Shown here: positions 36,505 through 45,257 of the stretch, in pieces
Layout of the letters: every line of letters starts with the position of its first letter
Numbering within the stretch: position 1 is the stretch's first letter
NCBI RefSeq assembly: GCF_002368195.1
Contig: NZ_AP018178.1
Span: 3,945,421-4,009,420, forward strand
Direction of reading: 5' to 3'
Source: Calothrix sp. NIES-2100
GTDB lineage: Bacteria; Cyanobacteriota; Cyanobacteriia; Cyanobacteriales; Nostocaceae
DNA length: 64,000 nt
Notes under the pieces: generated by a model
What the model saw: the letters and a program-made list of their open reading frames with translations, nothing else
Told to the model about the DNA's origin: nothing
The model's database searches: none
Position numbers and translations under genes: made by a program

Positions 36505-37080
36505 ATGAGCAACCGTGATAAAAAAGCACCAGGAAGACCTCGCAGTATCCAATCCCATCAAGCTATGCTGCAAGCCACTTTAGAACTGCTGGCAGAAGTG
36601 GGCTTTGATGTGATGAGTATGGATGCGATCGCCGCCCGTGCAGGGGTTGGCAAGGCAACTATCTACCGCCGCTACAACGGTAAGGCAGAACTTGTAGCGG
36701 ATGCGATCGAGAGTTTGCGAGAGGAAGTACTTATTCCGGATACGGGAAATCTACAACAAGATCTAGATGCCTTAATCGAAAACGCTGCCCAAATTACCCT
36801 CAGCCCTCTCGGAAGACAAACGGTTGCCATGATTATTAGCAGTGCATCAAGCAATCCGGAGTTTGCTGAGATTTACTGGACAAAATATCTGCAACCGCGA
36901 CGACAAGCCTTTGCTGTGGTATTAGAACGAGCCAAAGCCAGACAGGAAGTACAGGTAGACCTTGATCCTGGCTTAGTTTTCGACACAATGAGCGGTATCA
37001 TGCTTTACGCCTTAATTTTTCCACCGACTTCTGAGTCTTGGACAGAATATGTGCGTCGCGCCCTCAATCAGCTTTTTTAG
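36505..37080 (+). CDS. TetR/AcrR-family transcriptional regulator
   Basis: The 191-residue protein has a basic N-terminus (SNRDKKAPGRPRS), an HTH (about 20-65; LAEVGFDVMSMDAIAARAGVGKATIYRRYNGKAELV) and a C-terminal ligand domain of TetR_C type (about 90-190). It is divergent from the Coq4-like gene with 46 bp between starts, so it probably represses that gene and itself. The ligand is unknown. Confidence 0.92.
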   Translation: MSNRDKKAPGRPRSIQSHQAMLQATLELLAEVGFDVMSMDAIAARAGVGKATIYRRYNGKAELVADAIESLREEVLIPDTGNLQQDLDALIENAAQITLSPLGRQTVAMIISSASSNPEFAEIYWTKYLQPRRQAFAVVLERAKARQEVQVDLDPGLVFDTMSGIMLYALIFPPTSESWTEYVRRALNQLF

Positions 37081-37450
37081 CGGAGTTTCGGGCTAAAGGA
37101 GGGGAAAGGTTAAAGGGTAAATGTCAAAACTTTTACTCCTTCTTAAGATAGTTATGTTTATTTCCAGTGGTTGACTGAGAATTCACGAGAGTATCAATTT
37201 ACCTGAATCTACTAAAAGTCAGAGAATCTCAAAATTAAATTGTTGCTATTAATTAGCTATAAGACAAAAAGCAAGTACTAATAAATAGTCGGCTTTTAGC
37301 AGTTGTTAATTATAATTAATGTCAATAATTTTATAAAAAAAATTTAGTCTGTAGAGAGATGTATCTTTTAATCAAAAATAGTTTGATACTTAATTAATGA
37401 CAATTTGAGTTTTAATTAAAAAACGTAGAACTTGATGTTAAAAATAATTT
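37081..37450. other. AT-rich gene-free region
   Basis: About 370 bp between the TetR gene and the cation exporter. It is strongly AT-rich after 37230, with no gene and no clear hairpin. It presumably holds the promoter of the cation exporter. Confidence 0.5.
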
Positions 37451-38344
37451 ATGACTTACGATAACCGCGCGGTGGTACGCAAGGTTCTAATTATCACCTT
37501 ACTGTTAAACCTGTTTGTCATGGCATTGAAAGCTGTTGTGGGTTACTCAACAGGTTCTCTTAGCTTGCTAGCTGATGCGTTACATAGTGTCACAGATAGC
37601 GCCAACAATGTTTTAGGATTAATTACGAGTAAGTTTTCTTCGCCACAACCCGATCGCGAGCATCCCTACGGACACCAAAAATTTGAAGCTGTGGGTGCTT
37701 TGGGAATTTCTGCATTTTTAGGAATAGCTTGTTTTGAAATTCTCCAAGGAGCAGTCGAAAGAATTCTCAAAGGTGGTAAACCTGTAACAATATCAGCAGC
37801 AGAATTGTGGTTATTACTAATTGTGCTGGGTGTAAATATTTTTGTGACTTTTTACGAACGCAACGAAGGAAAGCGGGTAGGTAGCCCGATTTTGATTGCT
37901 GATGCTACTCATACCATGAGTGATGTGTGGGTAACTATTACCGTCATTGGTGGCTTGATTGGGGTATGGCTAGGTTATCAATGGCTGGATGTCGTTTTAG
38001 CTTTTCCTGTAGCTTTGCTGGTATTTTGGAGTGGTTGGTCAGTTTTAAAAGACAATTTACCTTCACTAGTGGATGAAATGGCGATCGCACCTGAAGCCAT
38101 TAATGCGATCGCTCTTTCGGTTCCAGGAGTGATTAACTGTCATGACATTGCTTCCCGTGGCGTTCTCGGTCGTCAAGTCTTTATAGAAATGCATTTAATT
38201 GTCGATGCTTCCGATGTAGAAACCGCCCACCGCATCACCGAAGAAGTAGAAAGACAACTAGAAGAACGTTTCCGACCTGTGAGAATTCTCATTCATGTAG
38301 AACCCCCAGCCTACCAATCTGAAGCTATTACTTTTGAAAATTAG
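37451..38344 (+). CDS. Cation diffusion facilitator (Zn/Fe/Co exporter family)
   Basis: The 297-residue inner-membrane protein has six predicted transmembrane segments. Metal-site residues are in TM2 (LLADALHSVTDSANN) and TM5 (ADATHTMSDVW). A cytoplasmic C-terminal domain (VPGVINCHDIASRGV...FIEMHLIVD, LIHVEP) is typical of the dimerisation domain. The HSVTD/HTMSD pairs do not settle zinc versus iron or manganese. It probably stands alone. Confidence 0.92.
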   Translation: MTYDNRAVVRKVLIITLLLNLFVMALKAVVGYSTGSLSLLADALHSVTDSANNVLGLITSKFSSPQPDREHPYGHQKFEAVGALGISAFLGIACFEILQGAVERILKGGKPVTISAAELWLLLIVLGVNIFVTFYERNEGKRVGSPILIADATHTMSDVWVTITVIGGLIGVWLGYQWLDVVLAFPVALLVFWSGWSVLKDNLPSLVDEMAIAPEAINAIALSVPGVINCHDIASRGVLGRQVFIEMHLIVDASDVETAHRITEEVERQLEERFRPVRILIHVEPPAYQSEAITFEN

Positions 38345-38392
38345 TCATTTGTCATTTGTCATTTGTCATTTGTCATTTGTCATTTGTCATTT
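38344..38392. repeat. GTCATTT heptanucleotide array
   Basis: At least six perfect 7-bp TCATTTG units directly follow the exporter stop. It is a typical cyanobacterial STRR. Confidence 0.9.
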
Positions 38393-38427
38393 CCCCGCGT
38401 CCCCTTGTCCCCCTGCTCCCCTGCTCT

Positions 38428-40305
38428 TTACGAAGCGAGCCGATTCCGCCTCCGCTCAGGGCTACCTGTAGGAATGGCGGCGATTAATTTTTGGGTATAT
38501 TCTTCTTTTGGTTCGCGGTAGATACTTTCGGCTGTACCTTGTTCGACTATTTGACCGCGATTCATGACTAAAATGCGATCGCTCATAAATTTGACTACGC
38601 TTAAGTCGTGGGAAATGAAGATATAAGTGAGTTGAAAATCTGACTGCAATTCTTTGAGTAGATTCAATACTTGCGCTTGTACCGATACATCCAGTGCGGA
38701 AACTGATTCATCGCAGATAATAAATTTGGGATTTAATGCTAGGGAACGGGCGATGCAAATTCGTTGACGTTGACCACCAGAAAATTGATGAGGATAGCGA
38801 TTGATTGCATCTGCACTCAATCCCACCCGTTCTAACAGTTCTGCTACCCGTTCTCGCCGTTGTTGCTTTGTCTTCCCGACAGAGTGAATTACCAAGGGTT
38901 CGGCGATCGCGTCTCCTACCTTCATCCTCGGATCAAGGGCGCTAAATGGATTTTGGAAGACTATTTGCATTTCCCGCCGGAGTTTTTGCAACGGTTCGCC
39001 TTTGAGGGTGGTAATATCTTGTCCCTCAAAGATAATCTGACCACTCATCGGTTCAATTAAGCGCAGCAGAGTTCTCCCCAAAGTGGTTTTACCGCAACCT
39101 GATTCTCCTACTAATCCCACTGTTTCCCCAGGTTTGACATCAAAGGAAACGTTATTCACTGCCATAATGTAGCGTTTTGTACCGCCAAATATGCCTTTGA
39201 TCGGGAAGCCAACTTTGAGATTGCGGACTTCCAACAGAGGTTGTTTTTCGTTGAGGTCAGCTAATCTTTTAACTATCTCTTCGGTGGTAATTTCTGGGGG
39301 TGGTGCGGGTGTTTTCTCCTGAATTACCAATCCCGTTGCTGTTTCCTCTGCACTCATGTAGTCGGAAACAGTGAGGAGTTTGTGGGGATGGTGGGTAAGT
39401 GTGGGACGGCAAGCAACTAAACCCTTAGTATATGGATGCTGGGGATTGCTAAAAATTGCCGTCGCCGTATTATATTCAACAATTTTGCCTCGATACATCA
39501 CCGCTACTTGGTCAGCAATTTCCGAAATTAATCCTAAATCGTGGGTGATGAAAATTATTGCCATGTTGCGGCGCTGCTGCAATTCTCGCATCAATTCCAG
39601 AATTGTCGCTTGTACTGTTACATCTAAGGCTGTGGTTGGTTCGTCAGCAATCAATAACAATGGGTTGCAGGAAATTGCCATTGCGATCATTACCCGCTGT
39701 AACTGTCCTCCAGAAAGTTCATGGGGGTAGCGTTCCAGCATCGATTGTTTATGCTGCTTCACCAAAGAAGCTAGTTTATTTCCCTCTGGCTTAGGTGATT
39801 TAAAATTAGTTTGGTTCCAAGTTTCCAGATATTGCTGTGCTATCTGATCATCACTGGGCAGGAGTTTGACTTCTTGCAAAAGTGCGATCGCAATTTGTCG
39901 CGCTTCATTTACTGAAACATTCTGATGTCGCAAAATCGCTTCTGTTAGCTGAAACCCAATGTTATAAACTGGATTCAGTGAACTCATCGGTTCTTGAAAA
40001 ATCATGGCGATGTCACCGCCTCGGTATAGCTGCATTTCCTGTGGCGGTAACTCTACCAAATTAATTGGCGTACCATTTCCTTGAGGGTGAAACCAAACTT
40101 CCCCGCCACTAACTCTACCAGGACTTTGTAACAAACCCATGATTGCTAGGGATGTTACTGATTTACCACTTCCCGACTCTCCCACTATTCCTAAAGTCTC
40201 TCCCCGATGCAGTTGAAAGGAAATTCCATCAACGGCTTTGAGGATGTTGCCATCACCGGAAAATTCAACTTGGAGATTCCGAACTTCTAGGATAGTTTCT
40301 CTCAT
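38428..40305 (-). CDS. Dipeptide/oligopeptide ABC transporter ATPase, fused two-domain type
   Basis: The 625-residue protein contains two ATPase domains in the DppD-DppF order. The first has Walker A GESGSGKS near 41, LSGGQLQRVMIA and LLIADEPTTALD. The second has GESGCGKT near 405, FSGGQRQRICIA and FIICDESVSALD. Each ends in the oligopeptide-type C-terminal extension (HPYTKGLVA; EEYTQKLIAA). It would power import of peptides or nickel-like substrates, but the permease and binding-protein genes are not adjacent. Confidence 0.93.
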   Translation of the reverse strand: MRETILEVRNLQVEFSGDGNILKAVDGISFQLHRGETLGIVGESGSGKSVTSLAIMGLLQSPGRVSGGEVWFHPQGNGTPINLVELPPQEMQLYRGGDIAMIFQEPMSSLNPVYNIGFQLTEAILRHQNVSVNEARQIAIALLQEVKLLPSDDQIAQQYLETWNQTNFKSPKPEGNKLASLVKQHKQSMLERYPHELSGGQLQRVMIAMAISCNPLLLIADEPTTALDVTVQATILELMRELQQRRNMAIIFITHDLGLISEIADQVAVMYRGKIVEYNTATAIFSNPQHPYTKGLVACRPTLTHHPHKLLTVSDYMSAEETATGLVIQEKTPAPPPEITTEEIVKRLADLNEKQPLLEVRNLKVGFPIKGIFGGTKRYIMAVNNVSFDVKPGETVGLVGESGCGKTTLGRTLLRLIEPMSGQIIFEGQDITTLKGEPLQKLRREMQIVFQNPFSALDPRMKVGDAIAEPLVIHSVGKTKQQRRERVAELLERVGLSADAINRYPHQFSGGQRQRICIARSLALNPKFIICDESVSALDVSVQAQVLNLLKELQSDFQLTYIFISHDLSVVKFMSDRILVMNRGQIVEQGTAESIYREPKEEYTQKLIAAIPTGSPERRRNRLAS

Positions 40306-40576
40306 GGGAACTGGGATGAATCTTTACTAATTAGTTATTTGGAGTTTAACAGTGATTTTGGATGCTGAGTTCTCAATCGCCAAATAATAATAAAAATATA
40401 ACGGATGTGGGGGATGATTTCACTTTGCGCCTCCAAAACAAATCAACCCTGACATCCGTTTTCAATTATGCATAACTAGGAAATTTCGCGGGGTAAAGGG
40501 AAAAGGTTTAGCCCTTACCCTTTCCCCTTTCCGCTTTTCACAGCCCAAATCAAGCATTGTTGATATGACAAGAGTA

Positions 40577-41140
40577 TTAGAAAGGAATATCATCGATATT
40601 CGGTTCTTCCACTGCGGGATAAGTAGCCCGTTCAAAATTTGCCGATTGGGGTGCAGGTTCGGGGTTGCTTACTCTGGGAGGAACGCTAGGCTTAGGAGTA
40701 GCTGGGGGAGGCGCGGGGCGAGATGATTCATAATTAACCGCGCTAGTTGGTTGCGGAGTGGAAGCTACAGGGGCTGGGGCGGTGGCTGGAGGACGTGAGT
40801 AGGTTTCTGTGACGGGGGGGGAACTCAGATTGAAACCGCCGCCGAGGTTTTGAATTTGCTGTACTGTCAATTCAGCCCGTTTTTCTTTAAAACCTTCAGG
40901 ACGATCGATAGTATTCATCCCTAATCTTCCTACCAAAATGACGCGATCGCCTTGATGGTAGTTTTGCTGAATTTCCGTAGCTAAATTTCCCCACCCAACT
41001 ACTTTTAAGGTGGCTGGTGCATCTTCCGCTTTTTGGGAATTGGGAAATTGTACAAGCATTTCCGTAACTGCTAAGTTATCTGCTGTATAGCGTAGTTGCG
41101 GTTCTTGTACGATTTCCGCCATCAAAATGCAGCTATTCAT
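40577..41140 (-). CDS. ssb: Single-stranded DNA-binding protein
   Basis: The 187-residue protein has an N-terminal OB fold (about 1-105; MNSCILMAEIVQEPQLRYTADNLAVTEMLVQFP, VGWGNLATEIQQNYHQGDRVILVGRL). A Pro/Ala-rich linker follows, then the acidic tip IDDIPF that recruits partner proteins. The N-terminus lacks the canonical MNxVxLxGRL wording, as in other cyanobacterial SSBs. A repeat-derived hairpin lies downstream at about 40492-40535. Confidence 0.88.
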   Translation of the reverse strand: MNSCILMAEIVQEPQLRYTADNLAVTEMLVQFPNSQKAEDAPATLKVVGWGNLATEIQQNYHQGDRVILVGRLGMNTIDRPEGFKEKRAELTVQQIQNLGGGFNLSSPPVTETYSRPPATAPAPVASTPQPTSAVNYESSRPAPPPATPKPSVPPRVSNPEPAPQSANFERATYPAVEEPNIDDIPF

Positions 41141-41459
41141 TAAAAATCCTCCTGATAATCGAAGTTGCTGACTCTTAAGTAAGGTTTTGCTTTGTAGCGC
41201 TAATTACTCTCTCTATATTTTTAACTTTGGCATTTTTGATATATATTCTTCATATTTAGTCAGTTTTAACATAAAAGCCAAGCGATGGATGCTTGCGCAC
41301 CCTTCGCCTGACTAAAGCAAGCATTGAATTCTACAACTGAGTAGTATGATTGTACCATCAGGTTGGGATTTGAGCCAAAAAATATTATTGGGTATTGGGG
41401 ATGAGGGGGGACAAGGAGGACAAGGTAGCGATGATTGGGGCAAAATGCGTTGTGAATTT

Positions 41460-41800
41460 ATGATGTCTTTTGAGAGTTTGAGGCTGACAGTTGAGTCTTG
41501 AAGTCTGGAAGTTGCGCCTTTGAGGGTGGAAGTTGAGCTTTTGAGGCTGAAGGTTGAGCCTTTGAAGCTGAAGGTTGAGCCTTTGAAGCTGAAGGTTGCG
41601 CATTTGAAGTTGAAAGTTGGGGCTTTGAAGCTGAAAGTTGAGCCTTTGAAGTTGAAAGTTGCGGCTTTAAGCCTGAATGTTGTATCTTTGAGCCTGAATG
41701 TTGCGGCTTTGATCCTGAATGTTGCGGCTTTGAACCTAAAATTTCAAGCATATACCGATTCAATCAATGATTGAATATCATCGATCTTCGTAAAGGGCGG
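41460..41800 (+). repeat. 21-bp minisatellite with conserved tail, copy 1
   Basis: About a dozen 21-bp units of the type TTGAAGCTGAAGGTTGAGCCT run from 41478 to about 41740. On the plus strand they can be read as a heptapeptide repeat (LKLKVEP). The array ends in a non-repetitive tail (AAATTTCAAGCATATACCG then ATTCAATCAATGATTG) and GGGCGGGGAAACCC. A second locus at 59255-59545, opposite strand, has the same period and the same tail. A stop at 41499 breaks the leading units, so a protein is doubtful. Confidence 0.85.
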
Positions 41801-41851
41801 GGAAACCCATTGGTGTCAACTTAAGTCAAAACGCTTATTCCATAGGCATTT

Positions 41852-41925
41852 TACCCCACCCCTCAATCCCCTCCCCGTTTACGGGGAGGGGACGTTTTGG
41901 CTTTTAGACAAAACTGGGGTGGGGT
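41852..41925. repeat. Dispersed palindromic repeat (CCCCTCCCC type)
   Basis: ACCCCACCCCTCAATCCCC, CTCCCCGTTTACGGGGAG and ACTGGGGTGGGGT form nested stems, matching the repeat at 4013-4090. Confidence 0.75.
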
Positions 41926-42062
41926 AGCGCGGATCTTGCTGGTACGTGATTTTGTATCAAATCATATCCAGGCAAGGGTTTCACGTTAAGTTGACACGTA
42001 TGGGGGAAACCCCACCCCTACAAATGACAAATGACCATTGACAAATGACCATTGACCATTGA

Positions 42063-43325
42063 CTAACTTTGAACATGAACCGGGAATACACCCAACCCAA
42101 TTAATCGGGCGGGGATGTCGCGCAAAATTGGTAAGCGCAGAAAAGCGGGTGGTTGGAAAGTTTGATCGGATGTGAGAATGCGGGTAAATATTTGTTTTTG
42201 GATTAAGGTTTGAAATCCTTGAATGATTCTTGTGGGTAATTCCCGTTGGCGTTGGACTTTTGCTAAGTCTTGGATTTGTAAATTTTGGTTTTTAAGTGGT
42301 TTAGCGATCGCATTCGCGGTGACGACAGCATCTTGAATTGCGTAGTTAATCCCCACACCACCAACGGGAGACATGACATGGGCTGCATCACCAATGAGTA
42401 GCAATCCCGGACGATACCAACGCTTGACGCGACTGGATTCTACGGAAAGAAAGGCTACTTGTGACCAATCGTGTAGATTAAAGATGCGATCATCTAACTC
42501 TGGGACAACTGCGACTACAGATTTTTTCAATTCCTCTAAACCAGCAGCCCGTAGTTGTTGATAACCGCCTTTAGGAATAACATAAGCAAGTTGCCATTCT
42601 TCACTCCGATCCAGCATAACGAGAATGTGTCCTTTAGCAATCCGTCCCATTCCTCCTTCTGCATCTTCTGGCTGACGCGGTAGACGGAACCAAAGCACAT
42701 CCATTGGTGGGGAAGTTTCCACAGACTCAAAACCACCCAATTGTCTCAGCTTGGAGTGGCGACCATCTGCACCCACAGTGAGTTTTGAGCGAATTTCATG
42801 CCAACCACCACCTCCTCGATAGCGTACACCCTCAACTACCCCATCTTCTATAATTAATTCTTGGACATTTGCCCCCATCACCAACTGAAAACTCGGATAT
42901 TTTTGCGCTTCTTGGGTGATAAATTCCAGGAATTTCACTTGGGGAAGCATTGTAATGTAGGGGTAATTGGTTTTCAGGTGACTAAAATCTGCCAAAGTCG
43001 CGCTATTTTCGGCAGTTTGCAGCCGCAGTTGGCGAATTTTAGTATGGTGTAGTTGCAGCAAGCGATCGCTTAAACCCAATTCCGCCATAATTTCCATTAC
43101 AGATGGGTGAATTGTGTCACCCCGAAAATCGCGATCGAAGTCTTTGTGTGCTTCTAATAGCATTACAGGAATGCCTTGACGCGCTAACAACAGCGCCAAC
43201 ATAGCCCCAGCCGGGCCACCACCGACAATGCAACAATCAGTGGTTTTGACATCTACAATCTCATGAGCAGGATTTTCAGCTATAGAGTTAGTCATAACCT
43301 GACCTTCGGAAAGTCCTAAAATCAA
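42063..43325 (-). CDS. FAD-dependent monooxygenase/oxidoreductase (PHBH/UbiH type)
   Basis: The protein has 420 residues, or 410 if it starts at the second ATG (43295), just before MTNSIAENPAHE. The FAD-binding GxGxxG is CCIVGGGPAGAMLALLLARQG near residue 32. The DG motif is VGADGRHSKLRQ and the second FAD motif is LLIGDAAHVMSPVGGVGINYAIQDA near 312. It probably hydroxylates an aromatic substrate with NAD(P)H and O2. The substrate is unknown and no quinone-pathway neighbours are present. Confidence 0.9.
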   Translation of the reverse strand: MILGLSEGQVMTNSIAENPAHEIVDVKTTDCCIVGGGPAGAMLALLLARQGIPVMLLEAHKDFDRDFRGDTIHPSVMEIMAELGLSDRLLQLHHTKIRQLRLQTAENSATLADFSHLKTNYPYITMLPQVKFLEFITQEAQKYPSFQLVMGANVQELIIEDGVVEGVRYRGGGGWHEIRSKLTVGADGRHSKLRQLGGFESVETSPPMDVLWFRLPRQPEDAEGGMGRIAKGHILVMLDRSEEWQLAYVIPKGGYQQLRAAGLEELKKSVVAVVPELDDRIFNLHDWSQVAFLSVESSRVKRWYRPGLLLIGDAAHVMSPVGGVGINYAIQDAVVTANAIAKPLKNQNLQIQDLAKVQRQRELPTRIIQGFQTLIQKQIFTRILTSDQTFQPPAFLRLPILRDIPARLIGLGVFPVHVQS

Positions 43326-43426
43326 GGTTAGTTGCCTTTTCAGGCTGCAAGCTGTTTTTTTAACTTTTCGTATTCAGGTGTAAGGTGTAAGATCAGCGCT
43401 AAACTGTCATCTGTCAGTGGTCAGTT

Positions 43427-43469
43427 GCCCAATGCCCAATGCCCAATGCCCAATGCCCAATGCCCAATG
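43427..43469. repeat. GCCCAAT heptanucleotide array
   Basis: Six perfect CCCAATG units lie 17 bp before the GTG start of the MalK-type gene. It is a typical STRR. Confidence 0.9.
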
Positions 43470-43485
43470 AGAATCATTAACACTC

Positions 43486-44829
43486 GTGTCGCAAGTTGTC
43501 TTAGAAAATATTTATAAAAGTTTTCCCCCTCGCAAAGGGGAAAGTATTGCCGAGCCAACCCAATCCACCTTATCCTCTGGTAAGAAAATTGATGCACAAC
43601 GAGAACGTGCAGACAATACCAATGTCCTGCGGCGAATTAATCTGACAATCGCCGATGGGGAGTTTATGGTACTGGTGGGGCCTTCCGGTTGTGGTAAAAG
43701 TACCCTATTACGGTTAATTGCTGGCTTGGAGGAAATGACAGGCGGTAATATTTGGGTAGGCGATCGCTTGGTAAATGACCTACCACCCAAGGAAAGAGAC
43801 ATCGCAATGGTGTTTCAAAATTACGCCCTTTATCCCCATATGTCAGTGTATGACAACATCGCCTTTGGACTGCGCCGCCGCTTTGACAGTCAGAGGAATG
43901 CTGACGCCAAGAATCAACTCGCCACGCCTCCCCGTTTTCCCATTTCCAAGTCAACTTTATCAACTTGGGCTGAGAATTTTTGCGTGGGGATAACGCGCAA
44001 TTTACCTAAAGGACTGCGCTACATTTCCCACAAAGAACGGGAAGTAGAACAGCAGGTGCGGAATGTGGCGCAATTGTTGCAAATTGAAGCTTTGCTGAAT
44101 CGCTTACCCAAACAGCTATCGGGGGGACAAAGACAAAGAGTTGCTTTAGGAAGAGCGATCGCTCGCAATCCCCAAGTATTCTTAATGGATGAGCCGCTGT
44201 CTAATTTAGACGCAAAACTACGTGCAGAAACCCGCGCCCAAATTGTCAAATTACAGCGCCAGTTGGGGACAACAACAATTTACGTCACCCACGATCAAAC
44301 AGAAGCGATGACAATGGGCGATCGCATTGCGATTATGAACCAAGGACAAATTCAGCAAGTTGCTTCTCCCTTAGAACTTTATAATCGCCCAGCCAATCGC
44401 TTTGTGGCCGAATTTATTGGTTCACCGCCAATGAATTTCATTCCTGTAAAATTTCATGCACCTCTATTAATTAACCATTCCCAATTTCGTTTTACCCTCC
44501 CCGAAATTTGGGGAACCGCCCTGCAAAAATATGATGGCCAAACTTTAATTTTAGGGGTTCGCCCAGAACACTTGACCGTCAGTGTACCCGCTACAAAAAA
44601 TCTCCCCGTCCTAGTAGATTTAGTAGAAAACTTAGGCAACGATAGTTTTATCAGCGTGAGAATTGCTGAATCCGGTTTTTCTGATAACACAGGTGATTAC
44701 CTACAAGTGCGCGTCCCACCAGAAAGATTAGTAAATGTTGGCGATCAATTGTGGTTATCCCTAATTCCAGATAAAATCCACTTTTTCGACCCTCTGACCG
44801 ATTTAGCAATATATCCTACTGCTGAATAG
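43486..44829 (+). CDS. Carbohydrate-type ABC transporter ATPase (MalK/UgpC family)
   Basis: The 447-residue protein, from GTG 43486, has Walker A GPSGCGKST near 67, VFQNYALYPHMSVYDNIAFGLR, signature LSGGQRQRVALGRAIARN, Walker B VFLMDEPLSNLDAKLR and a C-terminal TOBE/MalK domain (LILGVRPEHL). It would energise import of sugars, glycerol-phosphate or similar. Two insertions stand out: about residues 17-45 and about 134-183 (KNQLATPPRFPIS...NLPKGLRYIS), between the Q-loop and signature regions. No permease gene is nearby, so it probably serves several importers. A hairpin terminator follows. Confidence 0.9.
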   Translation: MSQVVLENIYKSFPPRKGESIAEPTQSTLSSGKKIDAQRERADNTNVLRRINLTIADGEFMVLVGPSGCGKSTLLRLIAGLEEMTGGNIWVGDRLVNDLPPKERDIAMVFQNYALYPHMSVYDNIAFGLRRRFDSQRNADAKNQLATPPRFPISKSTLSTWAENFCVGITRNLPKGLRYISHKEREVEQQVRNVAQLLQIEALLNRLPKQLSGGQRQRVALGRAIARNPQVFLMDEPLSNLDAKLRAETRAQIVKLQRQLGTTTIYVTHDQTEAMTMGDRIAIMNQGQIQQVASPLELYNRPANRFVAEFIGSPPMNFIPVKFHAPLLINHSQFRFTLPEIWGTALQKYDGQTLILGVRPEHLTVSVPATKNLPVLVDLVENLGNDSFISVRIAESGFSDNTGDYLQVRVPPERLVNVGDQLWLSLIPDKIHFFDPLTDLAIYPTAE

Positions 44830-44895
44830 ACCGATTGCATAATTCGTTATCGTTGGGTTTTATCGGCAGTTAAACATTAATTTATTGAGTAAATT

Positions 44896-44929
44896 TAAAG
44901 AATTCAGTAAGAAATACTGAATTCTTTTT
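44896..44929 (+). terminator. Terminator after the MalK-type gene
   Basis: AAAGAATTCAGTA and TACTGAATTCTTTTT form a 13-bp stem followed by a T-run. It touches the stop of the minus-strand fragment at 44928, so it may serve both strands. Confidence 0.85.
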
Positions 44930-45188
44930 ACAAGAATCTATCTAATAATTCTTCTCGCGTTAGTTGCAGCAATAAAGGAGTTAATTCTTCCGGTGATAAT
45001 GATGATAAAGGTTCAATAATTCTGTTTAACTCTCCATCTATCGAGGCAAAGCGAACACGCAACAACTCTTCTATAAATGTACGACGTTCTGCTTTCATTC
45101 CTTCTTGAATTGCTTGCTGAATTCCTTCGTTGATTCCTTCCTGTCTAGCTTCTGCTAATTTTTGCTCATAAATACGCGATAATCCCAT
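44928..45188 (-). pseudogene. Duplicated 3' fragment of the Rpn/DUF4351-type gene
   Basis: The 86 residues MGLSRIYEQKLAEARQEG...LLQLTREELLDRFL closely match the last 90 residues of the adjacent gene (45258-46154: MRLSPIYEQKLAESKQEG...LVQLSRQELLDRFL). The match begins at a TTAATTATG shared by both, so the piece carries only the C-terminal coiled-coil/DUF4351 part. It is open and might still be expressed, but it lacks the N-terminal domain. Confidence 0.75.
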
Positions 45189-45257
45189 AATTAATACTTT
45201 ACCCTCTTTATTTTATCTTCATTGTGTAGAAGCTTACTCGACGAGTCAACACTCTTT

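Larger units (their letters stand above)
41141..42062. other. Gene-free 922-bp region with minisatellite and palindrome
   Basis: Holds the 21-bp minisatellite and tail (41460-41800), a palindromic repeat (41852-41925) and AAATGACCATTGAC-type heptamers (42024-42062). No gene is supported. Confidence 0.6.

Noticed and set aside
38344..38392. Regular repeats that could suggest a CRISPR array (also 17061, 43427, 58835)
   Set aside because: Units are 7 bp without spacers, typical short tandem repeats; no cas genes are present.
43332..43517. Short plus-strand frame over the GCCCAAT array
   Set aside because: It is created by the heptamer repeat and overlaps the start of the MalK-type gene in another frame.
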